DNA of 64,000 bases, taken from assembly GCA_038502395.1 (NCBI GenBank), contig JARJIL010000009.1, positions 41,193,647 through 41,257,646 on the forward strand, in the 5' to 3' direction. This document shows positions 21,420-32,605 of this stretch, one piece after another (the first letter of the stretch is position 1; every line of letters begins with the position of its first letter). The notes under the pieces were generated by a model, which was not told the DNA's origin, made no database searches, and saw only the letters and a program-made list of their open reading frames with translations. Both the position numbers and the translations under genes were made by a program. This DNA comes from Dittrichia graveolens (lineage: Eukaryota; Streptophyta; Magnoliopsida; Asterales; Asteraceae).

Positions 21420-23228
21420 CTAATAATTAGTATGAACTTTCATAACTTGAATTAACTTTTTCTCATTGCAATCTCTGATGAAGTGAAACCTGATTTCTAT
21501 TTGCTTTGTTTTTGAATGCTTCAAAGGATTGTTAACAATGCTGATATCACTTGTGTTATCAACATAGATAGGAGTATTCAAGAAAGTCATACCATAATCC
21601 AGAAGCTGATTCTGGATCCACAATACTTGTGAACAACAACTTGATGAAGCAATATATTCAGCCTCAGCGGTTGAAGTTGAAACTGTTGTTTGTTTCTTGC
21701 ACTGCCAAGATACCAACCTGGAGCAAAAGAATTGACATCCTCTAGAAGTTGATTTCCTATCCACATTAGCTCCACCATAGTCACTATGAGAGTATGCCAC
21801 CAATTCAAATGATGAATCCTTTGGATACCAAAGACCCAGTTTTTGTTGGCCTTTGAGGTACCTAAAAATCCTCTTTACAGCAAAAAAATGTGACATCTTG
21901 GGATTGCATTGAAACCTGGCACAAACACACACAGCAAACATTATATCTGGTCTAGAAGCAGTTAAGTACATTAATGAACCTATCATAGACCTATACAAGT
22001 GTATGTCTACATCCTCCCCCTCAGGATCTGCTCCCAACTGTTTGTGTGTTTCCATGGGAGTACTTGCCAGCTTCACATCTTGATAGCCAAACTTATCCAA
22101 AATGTCTTTGACATACTTTGACTGACTAAGAAAGATACCGGATGGCTTCTGCTTCACCTGTAATCCCAAGAAAAATTTAAGTTCTCCCATTGATCTCATC
22201 TGAAATCTCTTATGAATGATGGATTCAAACTCCTTGCAAAGATTGTCATTAGTGGATCTAAAGATTATATCATCAACACAGATTTGTACATGCAAAATCT
22301 CTATTTTAATAATCTTTGTGAACAATGTCTTATCAATAGTGCCTCTTTTAAGACCATTCTCAATCAAATGAGATGACAATGTCTCATACCAAGCTCTAGG
22401 AGCCTGATGTAATCCATATAAGGCTTTATCCAACCTATATACCCTATCAGGATACTTTGAGTCTTCAAAACCAGGTTGTTGACACACATAAACCTCCTCA
22501 TCAATAGTTCCATAGAGAAAAGTGGATTTGACATCCATTTGATATACTTTAAACCCTTTGAAGCTTGCAAAAGCAAGGAACAATCTAATTGCTTCTATTC
22601 TTGGAACTGGTGCAAAGACATCATCATAATCTACGCCCTCTTCTTGAGTATAACCCTGTGCAACGAGCCTAGTCTTATTTTTTATGACTATTCCTCTTTC
22701 ATCCTTCTTATTTCTGAACATCCACTTGGTGCCAATTGCTCTTTTGACTCTTGGAAGTTCAACCAACTTCCAAACTTGCTGAATTTGGAACTGTAAAAGT
22801 TCTTCTTGCATAGCTTCTACCCAAGAAGGGTCTTTTAATGCCTCTATTGCTTTCTTTGGTTCTATTTGAGATAGAAAGCAGTCATTGACATCAAACTGTT
22901 CAAGATTCACACCACTATTTTCATTCTGCAGCATAGCTCTTGTTCTAATGGGAGTTGTAGAATCACCTATAATCTGCCTTATGGGATGATTCTTGTGAAC
23001 TCTTGATGTAGGGATGTTTTCTTCAGGCAGTACACTCCCCAAATTTGACATATCAACCTCAGATTCACTTTCATTCCCAAAAGAGTTACATACTTGATCT
23101 GCAACTGTTTGATGTGCAGATGCATGGTGTTGGTGAGGAACAAGAGATTCCATGTCCTTTGAAGGATCATAATCATCATTCATTTGACCAACAACATTGG
23201 AAGAATTACTTTGAGTCAAGGGAATCAC
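21420..23228 (-). CDS. Sirevirus reverse transcriptase and RNase H region
   Basis: A 602-codon open frame, the best preserved part of the element. Residues about 125-365 are the Copia reverse transcriptase (KWMFRNKKDERG, then LVAQGYTQEEGVDYDDVFAP, then the active-site box CVDDIIF, a variant of YVDD). Residues about 470-600 are RNase H (DRKSTSRGCQFF, STAEAEYIA, YVDNTSDISI). The frame opens at a stop and not at a true start, since this region is normally part of a Gag-Pol polyprotein. It ends at a stop just before the usual conserved LADLFTKAF region, which follows in the sequence. The product would not be made on its own as a mature enzyme. Confidence 0.88.
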   Translation of the reverse strand: MIPLTQSNSSNVVGQMNDDYDPSKDMESLVPHQHHASAHQTVADQVCNSFGNESESEVDMSNLGSVLPEENIPTSRVHKNHPIRQIIGDSTTPIRTRAMLQNENSGVNLEQFDVNDCFLSQIEPKKAIEALKDPSWVEAMQEELLQFQIQQVWKLVELPRVKRAIGTKWMFRNKKDERGIVIKNKTRLVAQGYTQEEGVDYDDVFAPVPRIEAIRLFLAFASFKGFKVYQMDVKSTFLYGTIDEEVYVCQQPGFEDSKYPDRVYRLDKALYGLHQAPRAWYETLSSHLIENGLKRGTIDKTLFTKIIKIEILHVQICVDDIIFRSTNDNLCKEFESIIHKRFQMRSMGELKFFLGLQVKQKPSGIFLSQSKYVKDILDKFGYQDVKLASTPMETHKQLGADPEGEDVDIHLYRSMIGSLMYLTASRPDIMFAVCVCARFQCNPKMSHFFAVKRIFRYLKGQQKLGLWYPKDSSFELVAYSHSDYGGANVDRKSTSRGCQFFCSRLVSWQCKKQTTVSTSTAEAEYIASSSCCSQVLWIQNQLLDYGMTFLNTPIYVDNTSDISIVNNPLKHSKTKQIEIRFHFIRDCNEKKLIQVMKVHTNY

Positions 23229-23315
23229 TACAACGTCTTCAGGAACTTTGTTTTCACCAACAGTTGTTGAGATTGAACTAACAGTTTCAAAACTGTTTGA
23301 ACTGTTAAAGACAGT

Positions 23316-24627
23316 TTATTGGCTTGAACCAATAGTTGTAGGGACACATGCAACTGTTTCTGTGGGAAACTCAAAGGAAAGAGATTTAGTTAATGCATCA
23401 ATATCAAATAACCACCCAGGACCATTACCTACAACATTGAATCTATTCTCATTGAAAGACACATGCATACTCTCTTCTATGATCCTAGAAACATTATTGA
23501 AGACTCTATATGCTTTGCTTTGAGTGGAGTATCCTACAAAAAATCCTTCTTCTGCTTTACTTTCAAACTTGCCTAATTGTGACTTGGTATTAAGGATATT
23601 GTAGGGACATCCAAATGGTTTTAGAAAAGTGATCAAAGGCTTTCTTTTAAGAAACAATTCATAGGGAGCCTAGACTCAGCTAACATTGATCTAGCAGCCT
23701 CTATCAAAGTCCTATTTCTTCTCTCAACCACTCCATTTTGTTGTGGAGTCCTAGGCGCACTAAACTGTCTTTCAATCCCTTTCTCCTTACAAAAATTGTT
23801 TAACTCATAGTTCTTAAACTCGGAACCATTGTCAGATCTAATGATTTTCACTATCAAATCAGATTGGTTTTCAATTCTAGGAATAAGAGACTTAACTAAC
23901 TCAGCAGTTTCATCCTAGATCTAAGAAATTGAACCCAAGTGAATCTGGTGAAGTCATCAACTATGACTAAACAATAAGCTTTCTTCCCTATACTGACCAC
24001 AGATGTAGGACCAAAAAGATCTATATGCAATAATTGTAAAGGTGCAGAGATGGAAGAAACTTCTTTGGACTTAAAAGAAGTTTTGTGTTGCTTGCCTTTG
24101 AGACGAGCAATACAATGATCATCACATGAGAATTCCTTTTGGGGTAAACCTCTTACCAAACTATTCTTAGCTAATAAATTCATGGTTTTAAAGTTCATGT
24201 GACACATCCTTCTATGCCAAATGGCAGACTCATCATGATATGCCTTTGAGAGTAAACAACTTAACACATTCTGCTTAGCAACTTTTTATGTATCCAAACA
24301 GTATACATTATCCTTTCTTGGTGTTCTAAAAAGAATATCCTTTTCAGATAATGTAAAATCTTTTGAAAGGATAATGCATTTAATATCTGTAAACAAGACT
24401 TTGTTTCCAATGTCACAGATTTGAGACACACTCAACAGATTGCACTTTAGTTGTTCAACAAATAAAACATCATTAAAAGTAAGGGTACCTGCCTCAACAG
24501 CTCCTTTACTTGTGATTCTTCCTCCCTTTGGATTTCCTCCAAATGCTATATATCCTCCATTGATGTTTTTGAAATCCTTCAAGCAGTGTGGATTTCCAGT
24601 CATGTGCCTTAAGCATCCACTATCCAC
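23316..24627 (-). pseudogene. Sirevirus protease and integrase region, frameshifted
   Basis: 24627-24286 begins at the aspartic protease active site (MDSGCLRHMTGN). 24267-23896 has the integrase zinc domain, but with substitutions: CHMN where LGHMN is usual and CIARLKG where a second Cys is expected, so zinc binding is probably lost. The catalytic core follows with LHIDLFGP, then, in another frame (23857-23633), IRSDNGSEFKN and QQNGVVERRNRT carrying the second Asp and the Glu. The C-terminal part is in a third frame (23657-23316). At least two frameshifts and one stop (near 24283) separate these pieces. Confidence 0.85.
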
Positions 24628-24888
24628 ATGCCAGATTGTTCCTTGATTAGCCCTATGAATGCTTTACACAAATTAAAATCAGTTAGTAGCAGGGAGTACC
24701 CAGGCTTTATAAGTCTTGGGTATACCATTCAAGTCATAATACTTAACCGAAGATTGAGTTTTCTTAATTTCATCCCAGTTATATTTCTCTATTCCATGTG
24801 AAGAGTATTTAGTGAGAACATGTGGTTTCCAACTGTTGTGATTAACATGTGGCTTGCTTTGACCTTCAAGTGAATTATCAGTTTTAGC

Positions 24889-25107
24889 CTATTCAGAAAT
24901 TGTTTGTTTCTGCAATTTTACCCAAGCCAGACAAACATCCTTTGATTTTGGCTTAACAGTTGAAAAACTGTTAGACTGTTTTGGCTTAACAGTTGAAAAA
25001 TTGTTAGACTGTTTTGGCTTAACAGTTGGAGAATTGTTAGACTGTTTTCTAGTATTTGGTCTCTGGGTTCTATAGAACTGTGGGTTATGATAACAGTTGT
25101 GAGCCAA
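24889..25107 (-). repeat. 33-bp coding repeats in Sirevirus gag-pol linker
   Basis: GGCTTAACAGTTGAAAAA recurs at 24950, 24983 and 25016 (33-bp period). On the coding strand it gives an 11-residue repeat (FSTVKPKQSN). Each unit is itself a near palindrome around AACAGTT and AACTGTT. It lies between the zinc knuckle and the protease. Confidence 0.8.
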
Positions 25108-25280
25108 GTGATTTGCTTACCTACAAATATAACACTTTTTGGTTTTGACTATAGGCAACTCATTTCTTTGTGCCCATAACTGGTTTCTATTTCTTTGATT
25201 TCCCCTCACTGGTGCTGAAGGAGGAAACTTTTGCACACCATGCTGTTTGTATGTGCAAACAGGTACTTCGGTATGCCTCT

Positions 25281-27336
25281 TCACATGTTTAGATTGAGAT
25301 TGTGTTTTTGACGCTTCCTTCTTTTGCTTTGCAACTGCAACTTCACCAACCTTCTCCTTTCTTTGATCTTAGCACTAATAGTTGAGGTTTTTAGGTTAAA
25401 ACTGTTTGGGTTCTGTTTGGGACTGTTAGTGTAAAGGTGGGGACTGGAACTGTTTATAGAATTAACAAATTTGAAGGGTTTTGGTTCACTGGTGGATGGT
25501 TCAGATGATGCTTTTACAAACATCACATGTTGTGAAGAAGATTTAGGTGCTGTATGTTCACAACAGATGTGATTTTCAATTGGAATGACTTCTTTCTTCA
25601 TAAATCCCTCCTTCTCATCAATCACCTCATACACAACTCCTTCATCTTCACTTTCAAGCTGTGGATTAGCTGACTTCAATTCTTCTTTTAATGGTTCATT
25701 AACATATCTTTCATCTACATCAGACATGGGAGTTATATAGTTATGATTGTATGGAGATGGGGTCTGTTTATAGCGTATGCCTATTTTTACCTTGTTTGAG
25801 ATATGTGATTTTAACACAGTTTCAAGCTTAAGAGTTGAAGCTTTAAACATGCTCAAATCCATGTCTACACCATCCAATTTCTTAGTTAACTCATCTATCT
25901 TACTCTCTTTCTCACTCAACTTCTCCTTAAGACTATCAATCTCTTCTTGAAGTTGCTCTTTCTCCCACTTATTATACTTTCTATCATAATCCATTTGCTG
26001 TTCATTAGCCTGATAATCTTTGATTTTCTTTTCAAAGCTTTCAATAACAGCACTGGTTTCATACCTTCTTTCTTCCATTTTCCTCAGAGCAGCACAAACC
26101 TTTTTGTTGTGCTCCCTAAACCTTTTAACTATAGCCCTACATTCACCAGGACATAGTTTAGAAGATTCCTGAATGTCTTCTGTTTCTGATGAATCCATGT
26201 TGACGGAGGAGTCAGTCAATGCCATCAATGCTTTGTTGTGAGTGGCTTGCTCTGCTTGATCACTCCAATCAAACCCATGACCTTCTTGTGAGACCAATGC
26301 TGATGAGGTGGAATTTGAAATTTGACCTTGATGCTGGCTTTGTCCACCAGATCTGCATTCCCTGGCAAAGTGACCAGGTTGTTGACATTTGAAGCATCTT
26401 ACTTTGGATTTGTCAAATCCATCCTGACCATTAGCCCTGAAGTTCATGTTTTGCCTTCCTGTTCTTTTGTTGAATCTTTTTGCTCTCACAATTAGCATAG
26501 CCATCTGCCACTTGAGATCCATCTCCTCAAGATCATCTCGATGAACTTGTTCAATATCCTCATTGGTGAGAGTTGAATGTGCATGACTAGCAAGGAATGC
26601 TTCAAGCACTGCATCATAAGTATTGACATCTACTCCAGGAACAGCAGCATTGTAGCTAGGGGTCATAGACTTCCTTTTTCCCTTAATTTCCCCTTCAAAC
26701 ACAATCACAATGTTGTATAGATCATCTAGTTCTATATCTTTCAGAGAATCCTTAGTTCTCCATTGTGCATCATAAATTGTCCATTCATCACCTAAGGACG
26801 TAAGAAACTTTCTATTGATCTCATCTTGCTCTATTCTAACTTTTGCACTCTCAAGTTGACTCACCAGCTTATAGAACCCATAAAAAATCAGAGTGATACT
26901 TTCATTCTTTCCACTAGAAACGTTCTCATAAGCCTGTTTTAGAAGATCCCTTTGATTCCTCTTGGAACTTCCATTCCCTGCAAACCTCTTTTCTAAAGCA
27001 TTCCACAATTCATGAGCACCATCAAACTTCTTAAACTGATGTTGATACTCATTTGGAATAGCAATTTGAAGAATGCTGAGAGCTTTCATCTCAAGCATCC
27101 TCTCTTTTCTTTCAGCATTTATTTTTTGGTGGTGGCTTCTTCCTTGGTTTTCTAGTTTCATCTAAATCAATGGGAGTTGTGGGTTCATTCTCAATGATTT
27201 CCCAAATAGCATAGTCCATTAATTGAACATGCTGCTTGATTCTCAGTTTCTACATCTCAAAATCAGTTGGTTTGAGCATGGGAACACGAATGTTTGACCC
27301 AGACCCAATGTTATCAGAAGATCCACCAGACTCCAT
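25281..27336 (-). pseudogene. Sirevirus gag, broken near the N-terminus
   Basis: The start is at about 27336 (MESGGSSDNIGSGSNIRVPM). The frame meets a TAG at 27250-27252, where Trp is expected (DFEM, stop, KLRIKQHVQLMDY), and a frameshift near 27125. From 27161 the frame is open for 626 codons: the capsid-like gag domain (FDGAHELWNALEKRF and on), a CCHC zinc knuckle CFKCQQPGHFARECRS at 26352-26396, then a long charged coiled-coil-like tail (YDRKYNKWEKEQLQEEIDSL region). The tail is longer than in most Copia gags, as usual for Sireviruses. Confidence 0.87.
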
Positions 27337-27448
27337 AGCAATAAAGTGATTGAAAACTCACAATAAAACTTTAGAAAGACTTTAAAACTCAAACACAGCA
27401 TATCTGTGTAAAACCTTCAACTGGTGATCAAAGGAACCTTAATGTTAA

Positions 27449-27461
27449 GGCTCTGATACCA
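27449..27461 (-). other. Sirevirus primer binding site (tRNA-iMet)
   Basis: Minus strand TGGTATCAGAGCC, complementary to the 3-prime end of initiator Met tRNA, two bases from the 5-prime LTR. It proves element orientation. Confidence 0.93.
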
Positions 27462-27463
27462 CT

Positions 27464-28238
27464 TGTCAGGATCAAATATTACCAAAATCAATAACAAGAA
27501 TTATCTTTTGAATTTAAATCAGAGTTTATATAAAAGACAATCTCTGAACTTGATCACAATCAACTAACAAGTCGCGGTATCACACTTAATTGATCAATAA
27601 AGGTTTTAAACACAAGAACAATTTAATCAACACAATGAAATACTTTCAAAACACAAGATGTTTATTAATAATCAAAGATGATTACAATATTCATCTACAC
27701 CTCCAATCTAACTCTTTTGTTAGACGAAGAACACACCTTGTTCTTAGGTTTCAAAGAAAACTTGGAGGCTAATACACCTTCAGAAAACAATAAACAATAC
27801 GAATAAGTGCAAACTCTGATAGAGTTGAATTACCAAACTATCGATTCTTTACATAATATTCTAATGAAGTATTTATAAACTCTTGATCTTCCTTGAGTAG
27901 TTGACAGTTGGTTAATCTTCTATCTTGTGAGATAATCTTGATAATCTTCCAACTTGATAAGATATTCTTTAGATCCACAAAGATAGCACCTTCCAAATAT
28001 AGCTTAACAGAAATTGTTTGTTAAATGTGATTCTTCTAACAGTCTTCTCTTTCATGCCTTTCAACAGTTTTCATAATTATTCTAACAGTTCCGAGCTCTT
28101 TGTACTAACAGTTGCCACATTCACCACAAATGTTTTTCACAAATCAACTAACAGCTTTCAACTGTTTCTTCACAAACACACTAACAGTTTTACCTTTGCA
28201 TGACCAACAGTTTCAATCACTTAGTAAATTTCCCAACA
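27464..28238 (-). repeat. Sirevirus right (5-prime) LTR
   Basis: 775 bp, from TGTCAGGATCAAATATTACC to TTTCCCAACA. It is very similar to the left LTR with scattered substitutions and no large indel, so insertion is fairly recent. Full alignment would date it. Confidence 0.92.
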
Positions 28239-28710
28239 TCTTGAATCTGCTCCTCCTTCTGCTTCATCTTCAACTTCGACTTCCACTTCATCTTCAATCT
28301 CAATCTCAACTTCTGATTCAGCTCCACAGTGTTCTCTTCTACACATGATATTGTATCGTTCTCCTCCTTACAAGAAGAAGATTGTCAATTTAAATGACCT
28401 TGTCTATGATGAGAAGAGAGGATATATTTGGTCTGGTATGTAATGAAGTCTCTTGGTTTTGTAAAATGGAATCTCATCAATCAAGACGGTGGTAACGTTT
28501 CAGGTGATAATTTTTTGTTTTTCTGGGTGGTAATCTTTCTGGATGATAATTTTTTTTGAACTTTGTGGTTGTTCCATAAAGTTTGGGTGCTAATGTAGGT
28601 TTAGATGATGATATCGTTTTGATGCATCATAATGTTTAAACTTTGATTATCATGTTTTTGGGTTATACGCCGGGACAGTTTTGATGTATATACTCCATTC
28701 CATCTTCTTA
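28239..28710 (+). repeat. Left arm of an inverted repeat
   Basis: Reverse-complement match to about 32135-32605, covering the 3-prime half of the small gene and its downstream flank. Shared words include CGTTCTCCTCCTTACAAGAA, TAGATGATGATATCGTTTTG and CCGGGACAGTTTTGATG. Arms differ by small indels. Before the retrotransposon arrived the left arm also included 17000-17296. Confidence 0.85.
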
Positions 28711-29757
28711 TGTTTGTAGGTTTGTTCATGTATACACTATTATTATTGTTCTATAAAGTAACATTTTCCCTTTATTTTTAATTGACTCAATTGTACTCAA
28801 AAAGCAGAAAAGGTAGTAGGCTTGGCAGGTTCATTTATGAGGGGATCTCCAAAAGATTATATGGGAGAGCGAGAAATGATGTGATCGGTCACTTTATAAC
28901 ACCAAAAATATCATTTTCTTCTATTTTTTATTTTAAAGAAAATCTTTGTATCACCATCTTCTTGAAGATGACCAAAGATGCAAGTGGTCAGTTAGAACCT
29001 CACGCATGAAAGGCGGTTATGGCGGATTTGTAGGTTACATAACCAATTTTGGATTCTCGATCCTCTTTCAACTAAATCGCTAATTAATGCAGGTGCTGGT
29101 AAGCGTTGCCAAGGAAGAAGATGGTGGAGGTGTGTTATTTCGTGTGTAATCAAATTAAATGTAAAACCTAAAGCTATATCTCTCCCTCCCTCTTTCTACA
29201 GGATTTTTAAGAAGCCTAAATGTTTAACCGAACAGTGATGGGCTGCCAATGATGATGGGGTTATAGTTTTTTTTAGAGAGTACAATCGAGGGAGAAGGAG
29301 ATATAAGTGTTTGAAGCTTGGATGGAAGAAAGAGATGGAGGTGGTTGTACATAATGCGTTGTAATATGTATACTCATATGTTTTTGAATTAAGGTATGCT
29401 CTACTAGTGGTAAATTGTGCATCATTACGTGTACATTAAGTATTATTCTCATAATTAACTGTATGTTATATATTTGGGTATACATATTAATTTTTTATAT
29501 AAATTTAACATATACGAATTGCTACTTCTTCTCTGTGTGTTTCTTTTTATCAAACATACTCATAAATAAGAGCAGACAACAGCGTGCATATTCATAAGCA
29601 GATCATGCGAAGCAACATGCGTATTACATATAATGTATATACATATAGGCATTCAGATTATATAAGATAGTAGTATGGGTTTGAATTTTTTATACTTAGC
29701 TGCATATATGGGTGTAAGAATGAAGCAGTTCATGAGGCACATTAGCTTGTTGTTTGT
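28444..29757. other. Non-coding stretch downstream of the left gene copy
   Basis: From 28444 to about 28710 the sequence is the 3-prime flank of the left gene copy and matches the inverted copy at about 32135-32387. Beyond that I see AT-rich sequence with no convincing gene. Short open frames at 28782-29009 and 29415-29597 have no recognisable features. Confidence 0.5.
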
Positions 29758-29775
29758 GTCCCACGGATGGCGCCA
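29758..29775 (-). other. LTR-retrotransposon primer binding site
   Basis: Minus strand TGGCGCCATCCGTGGGAC, two bases from an LTR end (TAACAACA). It resembles sites complementary to tRNA-Arg in some Ty3/Gypsy (Tat/Ogre-like) and large derivative elements. Assignment of the tRNA is from memory. Confidence 0.6.
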
Positions 29776-29777
29776 AA

Positions 29778-30960
29778 TGTTGTTACATCGATCCGTTGGG
29801 CTAGATTTAGATGATCTTGTTTTCCCGTTCTTGATCATCCTTATGACCCGAACCCGAATCGTATGTTGCAGACATAAAGAAACACGTTAGAAGGGGATCC
29901 GAGGCATAGGCCCCGGATCCACCCTCCGACAATCAAATTAGTACTAGTTCATGTATATACTTTAGATACTGTAATGTATAAGGTAAATGTATATATATAT
30001 ATATATATAAAGTGAGAGTGTAGAGGAAGCAAGAGAGTAGGGGAGAGGAGAAGTAAGGGAGTATGCGTAGAGTTTATTTCATGGAGTAGAAGAGAAGATA
30101 AAAGGTCTCATATTTATAGAGGGGGGATCTAGGGCAAAGCCCAAAACTTTGGGCCGGGCTTTATAAATGTAAACAGCCTAATGTACTAAATGGATGGTAC
30201 ATAAACAAGTCCCCTAGTATAGTATAATGTGGTTTTGGCCACGTTATGCTAGACTCAAACTCTTCATGCTAGGTGTTTGTGTTCGTCAAATGTATGGATA
30301 AATCATATTCTATTTGTTACATGTGTGGAAACAAGGATCTTCTTAAAGTCAACGTAAGGAGGAGGAGGAGGCTCATCTGGAACTCGTAAGCCTTGAACGA
30401 TCTAAGGTAAGGTGGTTGTTATATATAGTTTTGGAGGTTTAAGGGTGCCTCTTATTATCTAGCAGTTGATACGTAGCTCCGGCTTCTAGTAAAATCTTAT
30501 GGGCAGATGACCAACATTCATCGCTTGTTGATGTGATGGATCATGAAAGTGTCTTGGGAGGTTGTATTTGTCTTGTATGGAACAGTGGTTCTATCTATCC
30601 TCAGATGACATATTTGGTAAACTACAAATCAGCTTTTCCTCTTACACCATTCTATTTGTGTCTTTCTTTCCCAAGCTGAAGGTTGTAAGCTTCAGATGGT
30701 CGGAGGTCATGAGGTTCAGCTGTGGATTAGTTGTCAGAGCTGTATGTGGTTCAGCTATAGGAGTAGTTGGTCTGATGATCATAAGATTCAGAAGGTTGTA
30801 AGCTTTAGATGGTCGGAGGTCATGAGGTTCAGCTGTGGATTAGTTGTCAGAGCTGTATGAGGTTCAGCTATAGGAGTAGTTGGTCTGATGATCATAAGAT
30901 TCAGCTATGGAAGGTTGTTCCTGTAGTTGGTCAGAGCTCTTGGTCGGATGGTCGTGAGGT
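29778..30960 (-). mobile_element. Lone 5-prime LTR of a minus-strand retrotransposon
   Basis: The left boundary is clear: TGTTGTTACATCG next to the primer site. On the minus strand a TATA box lies in CTCTATAAATATGAGACC (near 30110), followed by a pyrimidine-rich leader rich in TCTCC, as in an LTR promoter. The right boundary is uncertain and may lie anywhere from 30250 to 30970. No internal coding region and no second LTR are seen to the left, so the element is truncated. Family cannot be named from coding evidence. Confidence 0.55.
30679..30904. repeat. 113-bp tandem duplication
   Basis: Two copies starting AAGGTTGTAAGC at 30679 and 30792 (period 113), nearly identical. Units contain GGTCGGAGGTCATGAGGTTC and AGCTATAGGAGTAGTTGGTC. 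No coding sense; a plausible LTR-internal duplication. Confidence 0.9.
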
Positions 30961-31179
30961 CTGGCTGAGCCTAATATAATACACCAACTATTTACAGCAC
31001 AAAATTCATGAATCAAAGAGCCTCCACCAAAATGCGTTTGTTGACTTTGAATGATATGCCGTCTCTATGTGTTATCTCAGCGGCACTATGCAAGTAGTCG
31101 CGTAGACATTTCACGATGTAGCGCACGAGCAACGGGACTTTAGAGGACACATTAATTTTTTTTATTATAAACAAATGAA

Positions 31180-31700
31180 TAGATTATATATATATGTATA
31201 TATATATTTACTAGACTAGATAATGGTATATTAAATACTCTGTTATAAAAGTATAATTACCGGAGAAACATAACAAAGAAAACCAAATAGCATTAGAATT
31301 TGTTTGTATAGAGGTTTCGTCTCTCTTTATATATATATATATATATACTAGACTATATAATGGTATATGTTAATTAAATACTCCGTTATAAAAGTAAAAT
31401 TTCCGGAGAAACTTAACAAAGAAAACCTAATAGCATTAGAATCCATTTGTATAGAGGTTTCATCTCTCATCGACCCGATACAAAAAAAAAACAAACAAAC
31501 AAACTCTAATCAGTAAGGCGGATTTTTCCATTTAATACTATAGGAACATAGGTCATGACTAACATTTTTGATAAGTCCCCGGATTTTTTCATTTAATGCT
31601 ATCGGACTATAGGTCACTGTAAGTTATCATGACTAACATTTTTGATAAGTCGCCAGATTTTTGCAATATAATGATATAGGACTATAGATAACTGTAAGTG
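31180..31700. repeat. Two local tandem duplications in AT-rich DNA
   Basis: The first pair (about 31209-31340 and 31347-31472) shares ACTCTGTTATAAAAGTA-like and CATTAGAATTTGTTTGTATA-like words next to TA microsatellites. The second set (about 31515-31690) repeats GACTAACATTTTTGATAAGT and GGACTATAG words. No gene is seen. Confidence 0.8.
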
Positions 31701-32134
31701 ATCATCTCACGCAAGCTGTCAACCAACCAAATAGGGTTTTTTTTTTTTTGTAACTCAATATCTTAATTTAAATGATCTTTTTATTTGAATATAATAAATT
31801 GATATTATTTTGAACTATGCAAAAACCTAAAAAGTCTATGTTTTTTTGTATTTTTAGTTCCAAAAGCAAAAAAAAAAGCATGCGTTCCAACTTGCTTTCC
31901 AGGGCGGCGTCTACGGAGTAGGTCATAATCACAGCTAAAGTTCCGGGAATAATCCAAGTACTTATAACGACCGTCTTATCGCATTAAATGATAAACAATG
32001 GCGACTGTTCCGGCTAAGTTAACAGCTACCGTCACTGTTCCGGCAAGTGCTTGTCAGCGTTATCTTTTTTATGCTATTTCTCATAAAAGAGTCAAAGACA
32101 AAAACAAAAAAAAACACGAACAAACCTACAAACA
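31701..32134. other. Non-coding stretch before the inverted gene copy
   Basis: AT-rich sequence with homopolymer T and A runs. The open frame at 31998-32195 (Lys-rich end) shows no recognisable feature. Confidence 0.4.
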
Positions 32135-32605
32135 TAAGAAGACGGAATGGAGTATATACATCAAAACTGTCCCGGCGTACAACCCACAAACATGATAATC
32201 AAAGTTCAAACATTATCATGCATCAAAACGATATCATCTAAACCTACATTAGCACCCAAACATTACCGAACAACCACAAAGTTCAAAAAAATTATCATCC
32301 AGAAAGATTACCAAAAAAAATTATCACCTCAAACATTACCACTGTCTTGCTTGATGAGATTCCATTCTAGCAAACCTAAAGAGTTCATTACATACCAGAC
32401 CAAATATATTCTCTCTTCTCATCATAGACAAGGTCATTTAAATTGACGATCTTCTTCTTGTAAGGAGGAGAACGATACAATATCATGTGTAGAGAAGAAC
32501 ACTATGGAGCTAAATCAGAAGTTGTGATTGAGATTGAAGATGAAGTGGAAGTCGAAGTTGAAGATGAAGGAGAAGGAGGAGCAGATTCAAGATCATCTTC
32601 ACACC
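32135..32605 (-). repeat. Right arm of the inverted repeat
   Basis: Pairs with 28239-28710 in opposite orientation; a loop of about 3.4 kb separates the arms. Further similarity continues to about 32730 with 17170-17296. Confidence 0.85.

Larger units (their letters stand above)
17297..28238 (-). mobile_element. Sirevirus-type Copia LTR retrotransposon, 10.9 kb, degenerate
   Basis: Complete element on the minus strand: two 775-bp LTRs, a tRNA-iMet primer site, gag with a zinc knuckle, protease, integrase, reverse transcriptase and RNase H, a long extra 3-prime ORF, and a GGGGGAGA polypurine tract. The RT motifs (GYTQEEGVDYDDVFAPVPRI, ALYGLHQAPRAWYETL) and the extra ORF place it in the Sirevirus (Maximus/SIRE) lineage of Copia. 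It inserted in a small host gene. Several stops and frameshifts mean it cannot encode its full set of proteins. Confidence 0.93.
17185..28443 (+). pseudogene. Small membrane-protein gene, left copy, split by a Sirevirus
   Basis: The first part (17185-17296) encodes MPSVVVLIGMILVGIVGG and on through a Gly-rich hydrophobic helix to KHPRCEDD. The second part (28239-28443) continues with a Ser/Thr-rich stretch and a conserved tail (PPYKKK, NLNDLVYDEK) to a TAA stop. Between them lies a complete retrotransposon, flanked by TATTG and TCTTG (5-bp duplication with one mismatch). The uninterrupted gene would encode about 103 residues: one membrane segment with GxxxG-like spacing, then a low-complexity cytosolic or extracellular tail. 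The start at 17185 is preferred because similarity to the right copy is strong from that Met, while upstream DNA differs by a ~165-bp insertion or deletion. I do not recognise the family. Confidence 0.72.

Noticed and set aside
30562..30801. 79-codon plus-strand frame
   Set aside because: It ends in a 113-bp tandem duplication and sits in a probable LTR. No domain or codon pattern supports it.
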